Below, piece after piece: positions 56,777-64,000 of a stretch of DNA of 64,000 bases (position 1 is its first letter; every line of letters begins with the position of its first letter). The stretch lies in assembly GCF_000381545.1 (NCBI RefSeq), contig NZ_KB906675.1:124001-188000 (forward strand), in the 5' to 3' direction. This DNA comes from Rhodonellum psychrophilum GCM71 = DSM 17998. Its GTDB lineage: Bacteria > Bacteroidota > Bacteroidia > Cytophagales > Cyclobacteriaceae. The translations under genes and the position numbers were made by a program. The notes beneath the pieces were generated by a model. The model ran no database searches. It was not told where the DNA came from and saw only the letters and a list, made by a program, of their open reading frames with translations.

Positions 56777-57349
56777 GTGAAATTCTTGAAAGCATACGAT
56801 ATTGATCTCATAAAATTAAAGGAGGGAAAGCATGATTTCACTTTTGAAGTGAAGGATGATTTCTTCGGGCATTTTGATCCGAATGATTTTGTAAGCCAAG
56901 GAAATCTGAGCGCTAAAATCCAAATCAATAAGCAAAGTTCGCTTATCGAAGCTTATTTTGAAATTAAGGGAACAGTAAAGCTGACCTGCGACAGGAGTTT
57001 GGAAGAATTTGATTTTCCCCTTTCAACTGTAGAAAAAGTGATTTATAAATACGGACCTGAGGAACAAGAACTCAGTGAAGATCTATTTATGATTCCCCAA
57101 GACACGCAGAGCATCAACGTAGCCCAGTTGATTTATGAATTTATTCTGCTTGCCCTCCCTGCAAAGAAAATTCATCCGGATTATTTAGAAGAGATGGATG
57201 ATGAGGACTTTGAAGGCGATGGCGATCTAGTATATATTTCCGACAGGAAATCGGACGATGCAGACGAAATCACGGAAGCATCCGAAGAGCCTAAGGAAGA
57301 CCTCGACCCAAGATGGGAAGTTTTAAAAAAATTAAAGAAAAAAGATTAA
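56777..57349 (+). CDS. DUF177 (YceD-like) protein, GTG start
   Basis: A 190-residue acidic protein of the DUF177/YceD family, which nearly always sits before rpmF and is linked to 23S rRNA accumulation in bacteria and plants. The start is GTG 56777 ([13 protein letters not shown]); an ATG at 56761 is out of frame. The central [20 protein letters not shown] is the conserved segment with one Cys. The C-terminal 45 residues are very acidic and probably disordered. It is 16 bases before rpmF, so the pair is co-transcribed. Confidence 0.88.
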   Translation: MKFLKAYDIDLIKLKEGKHDFTFEVKDDFFGHFDPNDFVSQGNLSAKIQINKQSSLIEAYFEIKGTVKLTCDRSLEEFDFPLSTVEKVIYKYGPEEQELSEDLFMIPQDTQSINVAQLIYEFILLALPAKKIHPDYLEEMDDEDFEGDGDLVYISDRKSDDADEITEASEEPKEDLDPRWEVLKKLKKKD

Positions 57350-57365
57350 TCTAAATTGTATAGAG

Positions 57366-57557
57366 ATGGCACATCCTAAGCGCAAAATTTCAAACACCAG
57401 AAGAGACAAAAGAAGAACTCATTATAAGTTAACTGCTCCAGGTCTTGCAAAATGTCCAACCACAGGTGAATTCCATTTGCCACACAGAGCTTTTTGGCTT
57501 GATGGCAAATTGTATTACAAAGGTCAGGTAATCATGGAAAAAGAAGTTCTTGCTTAA
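57366..57557 (+). CDS. rpmF: 50S ribosomal protein L32
   Basis: A 63-residue L32, starting [17 protein letters not shown]. The conserved AHPKRK start and the [15 protein letters not shown] core are present. It keeps only one Cys (in KCPT), so it is the type without a zinc ribbon. It follows DUF177 by 16 bases and ends before a terminator at 57606. Confidence 0.97.
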   Translation: MAHPKRKISNTRRDKRRTHYKLTAPGLAKCPTTGEFHLPHRAFWLDGKLYYKGQVIMEKEVLA

Positions 57558-57605
57558 CTTCTTCAAAATCCAAAACATTAAGAAAATAGCGTAAGCTGTT
57601 TGATT

Positions 57606-57646
57606 AAATCCGTTCGAAACCGTAGTTTCGAATGGATTTTTTTATT
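57606..57646 (+). terminator. Terminator after rpmF
   Basis: Arms AAATCCGTTCGAAAC and GTTTCGAATGGATTT (57606-57620 / 57625-57639), 15 pairs with one G-U and a four-base loop, run into TTTTATTT. It separates rpmF from fabH. The remaining bases to 57858 are AT-rich with no gene; plsX, often found here in other bacteria, is absent. Confidence 0.9.
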
Positions 57647-57858
57647 TAACAATGACTGGTTTTGGGATTTTTGCAAAAGATAATCCCATCTTCCTCATTC
57701 AAATGGTAAAAACCTTTGGTGGTAAGCGTCATTTTAAATAATTTTAAAGCTTAATTGCAATTTCCTTTTGGAATAAAGTATGCTTTATAAAAAAACACCT
57801 TAAAAATCCTCAATTGTGTTGTCATTCGGCAGCGATTGGGATTTTAATCAAATAGTGA

Positions 57859-58857
57859 ATGGAAAAAACCAGAGCAGTAATTACAGGAGTCCACGGTTGG
57901 GTTCCTGAATACATCCTTACCAATCGGGAATTGGAAACGATGGTGGATACCAATGACGAGTGGATTGTTTCCAGAACAGGAATCAAGGAAAGAAGGGTTC
58001 TAAAAGGTGAAAACCAAGGAACTTCCGTCATAGGGACCAAAGCAGTAAGTGGACTTCTGAAAAAAACCCATACTGATCCAGAAGAAATTGACTTGATCAT
58101 CTGTGCCACTGTCACCCCAGATATGCCCTTTCCAGCGACAGCCAATATTATCGCTGATAACGTAGGGGCTAAAAACAGTTACAGCTTTGACATCTCGGCC
58201 GCATGTTCTGGATTTCTATATGCTTTGACCATTGCCAGCCAGTTTATTGAAACAGGCATGCACAAAAAAGTGATCGTGATAGGGGCGGATAAAATGTCTT
58301 CTATTGTAGATTATCAAGACAGGTCTACCTGCATTATTTTTGGTGATGGAGGCGGAGCCGTATTGCTGGAAGCCACAACTGAAAACATTGGAATAATGGA
58401 TTCCATGTTGCATTCTGATGGATCTGGAGCTCCCTTTCTTCATATGAAAGCAGGCGGAAGCAGAAAACCTGCCACCCTTGAAACAGTAGCTGCCAGAGAG
58501 CATTTTGCATTCCAAGAAGGTTCTTCCGTTTTCAAATTCGCGGTAACCAACATGGCAGAAGTAAGTGCCCAGATAATGACCAAAAACAACCTGAAGGCGG
58601 AGGATGTAGCTTGGCTTGTCCCCCATCAAGCCAACAAAAGAATCATTGATGCAACCGCCAACCGAATGGGAATCGGAATGGATAAAGTCATGATGAACAT
58701 TGAAAAATACGGAAATACCACAGCAGGAACCCTTCCCCTTTGTCTTTGGGATTATGAATCCAGAATGAAAAAAGGAGACAATATCATCCTTGCCGCTTTT
58801 GGCGGTGGATTTACCTGGGGATCTATTTTCCTGAAGTGGGGCTACGACCCAAAATAA
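57859..58857 (+). CDS. fabH: 3-oxoacyl-ACP synthase III
   Basis: A 332-residue FabH with the full catalytic triad: Cys116 in SAACSGFLYAL, His256 in VPHQANKRI and Asn286 in YGNTTAGT. It condenses acetyl-CoA (or branched acyl-CoA) with malonyl-ACP to start fatty acid synthesis. In Bacteroidota branched primers from amino-acid breakdown are common, which would tie it to the branched-chain genes in this window (inference). It starts a tight run with efp, accB and accC, placing malonyl-CoA supply and chain initiation together. Confidence 0.96.
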   Translation: MEKTRAVITGVHGWVPEYILTNRELETMVDTNDEWIVSRTGIKERRVLKGENQGTSVIGTKAVSGLLKKTHTDPEEIDLIICATVTPDMPFPATANIIADNVGAKNSYSFDISAACSGFLYALTIASQFIETGMHKKVIVIGADKMSSIVDYQDRSTCIIFGDGGGAVLLEATTENIGIMDSMLHSDGSGAPFLHMKAGGSRKPATLETVAAREHFAFQEGSSVFKFAVTNMAEVSAQIMTKNNLKAEDVAWLVPHQANKRIIDATANRMGIGMDKVMMNIEKYGNTTAGTLPLCLWDYESRMKKGDNIILAAFGGGFTWGSIFLKWGYDPK

Positions 58858-58880
58858 TTTAAATACTAGACAGAAAAAAT

Positions 58881-59444
58881 ATGGCATCTTTGGCAGATTT
58901 TAAAAATGGATTATGTCTTGAATTTCACAATGACATCTATACCATTACAGAATTCCAGCACGTAAAGCCTGGAAAAGGGCCAGCCTTTGTAAGAACCAAG
59001 CTGAAAAGCCTTCGATCGGGTAAAGTATTGGATAAAACTTTCAATGCTGGCGAAAAAATCACCACCGCAAGGGTGGAGAAAAGAGGACACCAGTTTCTCT
59101 ATTCAGATGAAATGGGATATCACTTTATGGATACGGAAAACTTCGAGCAAATCCGAATCGATGAAAAATTGATCGAAAGATCCAACCTTTTGAAAGAGGG
59201 GCAATTGGTGGACATCATGGTCCATGAGGAAACGGAAACTCCCCTTGCTGTGGAACTCCCTCCTTTTGTGGAACTGATGATTACCTATACAGAACCCGGC
59301 ATCAAAGGAGACACCGCTACCAATGCTCAAAAATCAGCGACCCTCGAAACCGGAGCAACTGTCATGGTTCCTTTGTTTGTCGAGCAAGACATCATGATCA
59401 AAGTGGATACCCGAGATGGATCCTATTCTGAAAGAGTCAAATAA
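58881..59444 (+). CDS. efp: Translation elongation factor P
   Basis: A 187-residue EF-P of usual length with three beta-barrel domains. The tip loop KPGKGPAFVRTK carries Lys32 at the position that is lysylated or otherwise modified in many species. EF-P helps ribosomes at polyproline stretches. It lies 23 bases after fabH and 101 bases before accB. The C-terminal domain with GDTATNAQKSATLETGA and RDGSYSERVK is canonical. Confidence 0.97.
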   Translation: MASLADFKNGLCLEFHNDIYTITEFQHVKPGKGPAFVRTKLKSLRSGKVLDKTFNAGEKITTARVEKRGHQFLYSDEMGYHFMDTENFEQIRIDEKLIERSNLLKEGQLVDIMVHEETETPLAVELPPFVELMITYTEPGIKGDTATNAQKSATLETGATVMVPLFVEQDIMIKVDTRDGSYSERVK

Positions 59445-59545
59445 TATTAAATAGCGGCCAGTTTTTATTAAATTAAATCGCTGTTCAGTTTTTAAACAAA
59501 ATGTAAACCCAATGTCAATTTGGGAATCCTAAACCAAGATTTTAT

Positions 59546-60016
59546 ATGAAAGCCAAAGAGATTCAAGAGTTAATAGATTTTATTTCAAACACTGGCCTAG
59601 CCGAAGTGAAAATTGAAACCGACGAATTCAAACTTTCCATCAAAAAATTTCCTGATACTACGGTAGTGAAGTCCGACAACAATCCGGGGCATCACCAAGT
59701 CTCCAATCCAGTTGCGGCAGCACCAGTGGCGGCACCTGCAGCTCCTGCACCTGTAAAGGAAGAGACAAACAATTACATTGAAGTCAAATCTCCAATGATT
59801 GGCACTTTTTACAGAACAGCCAATCCAGATTCTGACCCTTTTGTCACTGTTGGTGACCGTGTGGTGGCTGGACAGACGGTGTGCATCATCGAAGCCATGA
59901 AACTTTTCAATGAAATAGAATCAGAAATTTCCGGTAAAATCGTAAAGGTTTTGGTAGAAAACGCTACACCTGTGGAATACGATCAGCCATTGTTCCTGGT
60001 AGATCCTGCCGGTTAA
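59546..60016 (+). CDS. accB: Biotin carboxyl carrier protein of acetyl-CoA carboxylase
   Basis: A 156-residue BCCP. The N-terminal helical part ([21 protein letters not shown]) is followed by an Ala/Pro-rich hinge (about 55-72, [15 protein letters not shown]) and the biotinyl domain (about 78-155) with EAMKLFNE, where Lys119 carries biotin. The thumb region is present. It hands CO2 from AccC to the carboxyltransferase. It lies 31 bases before accC, so the two are one operon; accA and accD are not in the window. Confidence 0.97.
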   Translation: MKAKEIQELIDFISNTGLAEVKIETDEFKLSIKKFPDTTVVKSDNNPGHHQVSNPVAAAPVAAPAAPAPVKEETNNYIEVKSPMIGTFYRTANPDSDPFVTVGDRVVAGQTVCIIEAMKLFNEIESEISGKIVKVLVENATPVEYDQPLFLVDPAG

Positions 60017-60047
60017 TTCGTTTTTGTTACTTAGACCCTAATCACCC

Positions 60048-61397
60048 GTGTTTAAAAAAATATTAATTGCCAATAGGGGAGAAATTGCACTGAGAATCAT
60101 CCGTACCTGTAAGGAAATGGGGATCAAGACAGTAGCAGTATATTCCACCGCTGACAAAGACAGCTTGCATGTTCGATTTGCCGATGAGGCTGTTTGCATA
60201 GGACCCGCACCCAGCAGAGAATCCTATCTCAACATCCCAAGAATCATCGCGGCAGCAGAAATAACCAATGCAGATGCCATCCATCCTGGATATGGCTTTC
60301 TTTCTGAAAACGCCGAATTCTCCAGAATCTGTGAGGAATATGGAATCAAATTCATAGGCGCCAGTCCTGATATGATCAATAGGATGGGTGACAAGGCTAC
60401 GGCCAAAGCCACCATGAAAGCTGCAGGAGTTCCCACCATTCCGGGATCTGTGGGGATCTTGGAAAACATGAATGATGGTGTGAAAATCGCCAATGAAATG
60501 GGTTATCCCGTCATCTTGAAAGCAACTGCCGGTGGCGGAGGCAGAGGAATGAGGATTGTACGGGAAGAAGCGGGCTTCAAAAAAGCCTGGGATGATGCCC
60601 GTCAAGAATCTGGTGCTGCTTTTGGAAACGATGGTCTTTACCTTGAAAAATATGTAGAGGAACCCAGACATATCGAAATCCAAATCGTGGGAGATAGTGC
60701 AGGCAAGGCGTGTCATTTGTCGGAAAGAGATTGCTCAATCCAAAGAAGGCACCAAAAGCTGATTGAAGAAACCCCCTCGCCTTTTATCACTGACGAATTG
60801 AGAGAGGCCATGGGAGCCGCCGCGATAAAGGGTGCCGAAGCCATCGCTTATGAAGGTGCCGGAACCATCGAGTTTTTGGTGGATAAAAACCGGAATTTCT
60901 ATTTCATGGAAATGAATACCCGGATCCAGGTAGAGCATCCCATCACGGAAGAAGTCACAGATTTTGATTTGATCAAGGAACAAATCAAGGTGGCTGCAGG
61001 TGAGAAAATCAGTGGGAAAAATTATTACCCTAAACTTTTCGCCATGGAATGCCGAATCAATGCTGAAGACCCGACCAAGGACTTCAGACCAAGTCCTGGG
61101 AAAATCCTGAATCTTCACATCCCCGGCGGACGTGGAGTAAGGGTGGACAGCCACGTTTATGCTGGCTATATCATTCCACCAAACTATGATTCCATGATTG
61201 CAAAACTTATCGTAAGTGGTCAATCAAGGGAAGAGGTGATCGTCAGAATGAAAAGAGCTCTGGAAGAATTTGTGATTGATGGCATCAAAACTACTATCCC
61301 ATTCCACATTGCACTTTTGGAAGACGAGCAGTTCAAGGCTGGTAATTTCACTACTGCTTTCTTGGAGACTTTCGATTTCTCATTGATAAAAGGTTAA
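60048..61397 (+). CDS. accC: Biotin carboxylase subunit of acetyl-CoA carboxylase
   Basis: A 449-residue biotin carboxylase with a GTG start at 60048 ([17 protein letters not shown]). ATP-grasp motifs: the glycine-rich loop [10 protein letters not shown], the [19 protein letters not shown] segment, and the [15 protein letters not shown] signature with metal and catalytic residues. It carboxylates biotin on AccB with bicarbonate and ATP. It ends the fabH-efp-accB-accC run and is followed by a terminator at 61482. Confidence 0.97.
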   Translation: MFKKILIANRGEIALRIIRTCKEMGIKTVAVYSTADKDSLHVRFADEAVCIGPAPSRESYLNIPRIIAAAEITNADAIHPGYGFLSENAEFSRICEEYGIKFIGASPDMINRMGDKATAKATMKAAGVPTIPGSVGILENMNDGVKIANEMGYPVILKATAGGGGRGMRIVREEAGFKKAWDDARQESGAAFGNDGLYLEKYVEEPRHIEIQIVGDSAGKACHLSERDCSIQRRHQKLIEETPSPFITDELREAMGAAAIKGAEAIAYEGAGTIEFLVDKNRNFYFMEMNTRIQVEHPITEEVTDFDLIKEQIKVAAGEKISGKNYYPKLFAMECRINAEDPTKDFRPSPGKILNLHIPGGRGVRVDSHVYAGYIIPPNYDSMIAKLIVSGQSREEVIVRMKRALEEFVIDGIKTTIPFHIALLEDEQFKAGNFTTAFLETFDFSLIKG

Positions 61398-61481
61398 GCT
61401 GGTTTCGAAGGCAATATACGGGAACCTCCTGAAAGCCATTTAATTCAGTAAAAAAGGGTTGGTTTTCCAATCATTTAAGTA

Positions 61482-61527
61482 AAAGAAGCCATTTCGAGAT
61501 TTTTCTTGAAATGGCTTCTTTTTTTAG
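61482..61527 (+). terminator. Terminator after accC
   Basis: Perfect 14-base arms AAAGAAGCCATTTC and GAAATGGCTTCTTT (61482-61495 / 61508-61521) are followed by a T-run. The rest of the gap to 61665 is strongly AT-rich and shows no gene. Confidence 0.9.
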
Positions 61528-61665
61528 CATTACATCATTCCGAAAATCGATTTTTTTAATTTTTGTCCCACAAAAACCAACTCAAACCTTCTTCTATATT
61601 TTTATATAATTATTCATTTTTTTTCGATTTTATTTGCGAACTTAATTTTTCCAAATACCTAAAAA

Positions 61666-63978
61666 ATGAACATTTTTAGATTTTTATGTGCAGCACTGTT
61701 TATCCTCTTTTTGGGGAGTGGATGTGGTGTTGAGAAGGAAAACGAAATTCATTTATTTGAGAATGAACAATTAAGCTACAATTTCCATATTCGCCCCATT
61801 CTTTCAGATAAGTGTTTTGTGTGCCATGGCCCTGATGGCAATAAACGGGAAGCGGGATTGAGGTTGGATATTCCGGAAGAGGCCTATGCAGCACTGAAGG
61901 AAAGCCCTGGCAAGCACGCCATCATCCCCAATGAACTATCAAGATCCGAAATCTTCCTAAGGATTAGTTCCCTGGATCCCAATGAGATGATGCCTCCACC
62001 GGAATCCAATTTACAATTGAGCAAAGAAGATATTGAAATGATCAAAAAATGGATAGAACAGGGAGCCGAATATGAACCCCATTGGGCTTTTGTTCCTCCT
62101 AAGAAATCTATCGTCCCCAAAATCAACAACAGTGATTGGGCAAGAAATGAGATTGATTTTTTTATTGCTTCCAAAATGAATCGGGTCGGATTGAAACCAA
62201 ATCCGGAGGCAAAAAGTCTCGAATTGCTAAAAAGAATCAGCTTGGACATCACAGGACTTCCTCCCACAATAGAATTGATCAAAAAATTTGACGAGGACAA
62301 CAGTGATCAAGTCTATGGGAATATCATTGATCATCTATTGGGACTACCGAGTTATGGCGAAAAAATGGCTGTGCTGTGGATGGATATTTCCAGGTATGCA
62401 GACTCTTATGGCTATCAGGATGACAATATCAGAACACAATGGCCTTACCGCGATTGGGTGATTCATTCCTTTAACAAAAATCTTCCCTATGACCAATTCA
62501 TCACCTGGCAGCTGGCAGGTGACCTTCTCCCAAATGCGAGCAAAGAACAGATTCTTGCCACCGCATTCAATAGAAACCACAAGTACACCGAGGAAGGTGG
62601 GGTCATCGAGGAAGAATACCGCATCGAATATATCCTTGACAAAACCAATACTTTCAGCAAAGGATTGCTCGGAATCACCATGGAATGTGCGCAATGCCAC
62701 GACCACAAATACGATCCATTTTCACAAGAAAATTACTACCAGCTATTTTCTTTCTTCAACAATACCCCCGAAAAAGGCTATGAAGGGGATGTGAGCCAGT
62801 CCAAACCTGCCAAAACTCCAATCCTCTGGATAGAAAGAAATGATACTGATCAATTACTGAACTTTGTCAATCATCAGGATACCAGCAAATTGATAGTGTC
62901 GGTCATGGATGAATTGGAAACCAGACGCCCCACCTACATCTTGGATCGAGGAGTTTATGATGCCCCCACCATTGAGGTATTCCCCAACACCCCAGAAAGT
63001 GTGTTTCCCTTTCCTCAGGATTTTGAGAAAAACCGTTTGGGATTGGCAAAATGGACCGTTGACAAGAAAAACCCATTGACAGCCAGGGTTTTTGTCAACT
63101 TGGTGTGGCAAGAAATCTTCGGAAAGGGGATTGTCAAATCCACAGGAGATTTTGGAATGCAGGGGGAGCTCCCCTCCCATCCAGAGTTGTTGGATTGGTT
63201 GGCCGTGGACTTTATCGAAAACGGTTGGAACATCAAAAGACTGGTCAAACAAATCCTCAGTTCTTCCACTTACAGGCAATCTTCAAAAATAGAAAAACAA
63301 AAACTGGACATTGATCCTGACAACACCTACTTGGCCCGCTCCTCCAGAATCCGCATTTCCGCCGAAAACATCAGGGATTTGATCTTGGAAAGCAGTGGTC
63401 TTTTGGTAAAGGAAATCGGTGGTCCAAGTGTCAAACCCTACCAACCAGAGGGGCTATGGGAGGCGGCCACATCTGGCCGAGGAGAACTCAAAACCTACAC
63501 GCAGGACAAAGACGAAAAACTTTACCGACGTGGACTCTATACCTTTATCAAACTCACCTCTCCCCCACCAATGCCCATCATTTTTGACGGTTCCAACCGG
63601 GATCAATGTGAAGTCAACAGGGGAAGGACCAATACACCTTTGCAGGCATTGGTGATGTTAAATGACCCTTTGGTCCTGGAAGCATCCAGAGTTCTTGCCC
63701 AAAATTTAAACCGCAGCACGAAAGACTCGGAAAGCAAAATCAGGGTTGCTTTTCAAAGGATCCTCTGCAGAAATCCGCAAGCGAACGAGTTAAAAGTATT
63801 GACAGCCTATTTCAAGGATGAACTTTTGAGGTTTGAAGGCAATCCAGAAATTATCGCTCAATTGGTTCAGGTTGGGGAATCGCCATTGGCGGAAAAGGAG
63901 ATCACCCCTGAATTGGCGGCCATGATGCAGGTTGTGACAGCCCTTTACAATTTGGAGGAGACCATAACCAAGATATGA
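61666..63978 (+). CDS. DUF1549/DUF1553 lipoprotein with cytochrome-c-like motifs
   Basis: A 770-residue protein with a lipoprotein signal (Cys20 in LGSGC). A PSCyt1 domain has the haem motif CFVCH at 50-54. PSCyt2/DUF1549 (about 145-350) has GLPPTIELI, MDISRYADSYGYQDD and CAQCHDHKYDPFS at 341 onward, and PSD1/DUF1553 (about 455-740) has KWTVDKKNPLTARVFVNLVWQEIFGKG and SSTYRQSS. This family was first noted in Planctomycetes and is often paired with DUF1501 proteins. Its role is unknown; haem-linked oxidation at the membrane is inference. A new gene begins at once downstream. Confidence 0.92.
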   Translation: MNIFRFLCAALFILFLGSGCGVEKENEIHLFENEQLSYNFHIRPILSDKCFVCHGPDGNKREAGLRLDIPEEAYAALKESPGKHAIIPNELSRSEIFLRISSLDPNEMMPPPESNLQLSKEDIEMIKKWIEQGAEYEPHWAFVPPKKSIVPKINNSDWARNEIDFFIASKMNRVGLKPNPEAKSLELLKRISLDITGLPPTIELIKKFDEDNSDQVYGNIIDHLLGLPSYGEKMAVLWMDISRYADSYGYQDDNIRTQWPYRDWVIHSFNKNLPYDQFITWQLAGDLLPNASKEQILATAFNRNHKYTEEGGVIEEEYRIEYILDKTNTFSKGLLGITMECAQCHDHKYDPFSQENYYQLFSFFNNTPEKGYEGDVSQSKPAKTPILWIERNDTDQLLNFVNHQDTSKLIVSVMDELETRRPTYILDRGVYDAPTIEVFPNTPESVFPFPQDFEKNRLGLAKWTVDKKNPLTARVFVNLVWQEIFGKGIVKSTGDFGMQGELPSHPELLDWLAVDFIENGWNIKRLVKQILSSSTYRQSSKIEKQKLDIDPDNTYLARSSRIRISAENIRDLILESSGLLVKEIGGPSVKPYQPEGLWEAATSGRGELKTYTQDKDEKLYRRGLYTFIKLTSPPPMPIIFDGSNRDQCEVNRGRTNTPLQALVMLNDPLVLEASRVLAQNLNRSTKDSESKIRVAFQRILCRNPQANELKVLTAYFKDELLRFEGNPEIIAQLVQVGESPLAEKEITPELAAMMQVVTALYNLEETITKI

Positions 63979-63979
63979 G

Positions 63980-64000
63980 ATGGAAAAGGAAATATTAGAA
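63980..64000 (+). CDS. Start of next gene (likely DUF1501 partner), cut by window edge
   Basis: ATG 63980 lies two bases after the preceding stop and opens MEKEILE before the window ends. In other genomes a DUF1501 protein usually follows DUF1553, so that is the best guess. Seven residues cannot prove it. Confidence 0.4.

Noticed and set aside
57558-57858. A lost or short plsX between rpmF and fabH
   Set aside because: The 301 bases hold a terminator and AT-rich sequence only; no PlsX-like residues appear in any frame.

Overview
The window is a gene-dense chromosomal stretch of a member of the Bacteroidota, most likely order Cytophagales and probably family Cyclobacteriaceae (inference from protein content; no rRNA is present). 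Supporting signs are a SusC/SusD pair, a hybrid two-component regulator with an AraC output domain, TAnnTTTG-type -7 promoter boxes, weak Shine-Dalgarno signals, several TTG/GTG starts, a methionine synthase split into two genes, and many proteins with Bacteroidota-type lipoprotein signals. No tRNA, rRNA, CRISPR array, prophage or insertion sequence was seen.

Layout. 1-5.6 kb (minus strand): the start of an HMG-CoA lyase gene, then a methionine operon (homocysteine methyltransferase half, cobalamin/folate half, metF) led by a SAM-I riboswitch. 5.8-12.2 kb: a lipoprotein RidA homologue, an outer-membrane protein of unknown function and a very large soluble PAS/GAF hybrid histidine kinase. 12.3-17.5 kb: two tandem secreted S9 peptidases. 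17.5-24.2 kb (plus): a possible small RNA between two terminators, fmt, a secreted DUF4412-like protein, a dispersed intergenic repeat, folA, an SDR, cinA and an E2 acyltransferase. 24.2-28.8 kb (minus): a compact four-gene group of OsmC, a 79-residue unknown, a Cache-type lipoprotein and a membrane hybrid kinase. 29.0-32.4 kb: fused isobutyryl-CoA mutase IcmF.

32.8-37.8 kb (plus): a three-gene operon of site-2 protease with CBS domains, P-type cation ATPase and acetyl-CoA hydrolase/CoA-transferase. 38.0-50.5 kb is a fructan utilisation locus: a hybrid sensor with a periplasmic sugar-binding domain, an apparently degenerate sugar-porter fragment, SusC, SusD, a GH32 lipoprotein, an MFS sugar porter and a PfkB fructokinase. 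Together these predict outer-membrane capture and import of fructan pieces, release of fructose, inner-membrane import and phosphorylation, with the sensor reading periplasmic sugar. 50.9-55.4 kb (minus): HIT protein, greA with a terminator-like leader hairpin, a D-2-hydroxyacid dehydrogenase, mgtE and rsmA. 55.6-61.4 kb (plus): pdxA, DUF177, rpmF, fabH, efp, accB and accC. 61.7-64.0 kb: a DUF1549/DUF1553 cytochrome-like lipoprotein and the first codons of the next gene.

Most promising for novelty: the OsmC / small protein / Cache lipoprotein / hybrid kinase group, the small-RNA candidate near 17.6 kb, the greA leader terminator, the degenerate transporter fragment ahead of susC, and the protease-ATPase-CoA-transferase operon. 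All functional claims rest on reading motifs by eye; no database search was possible.
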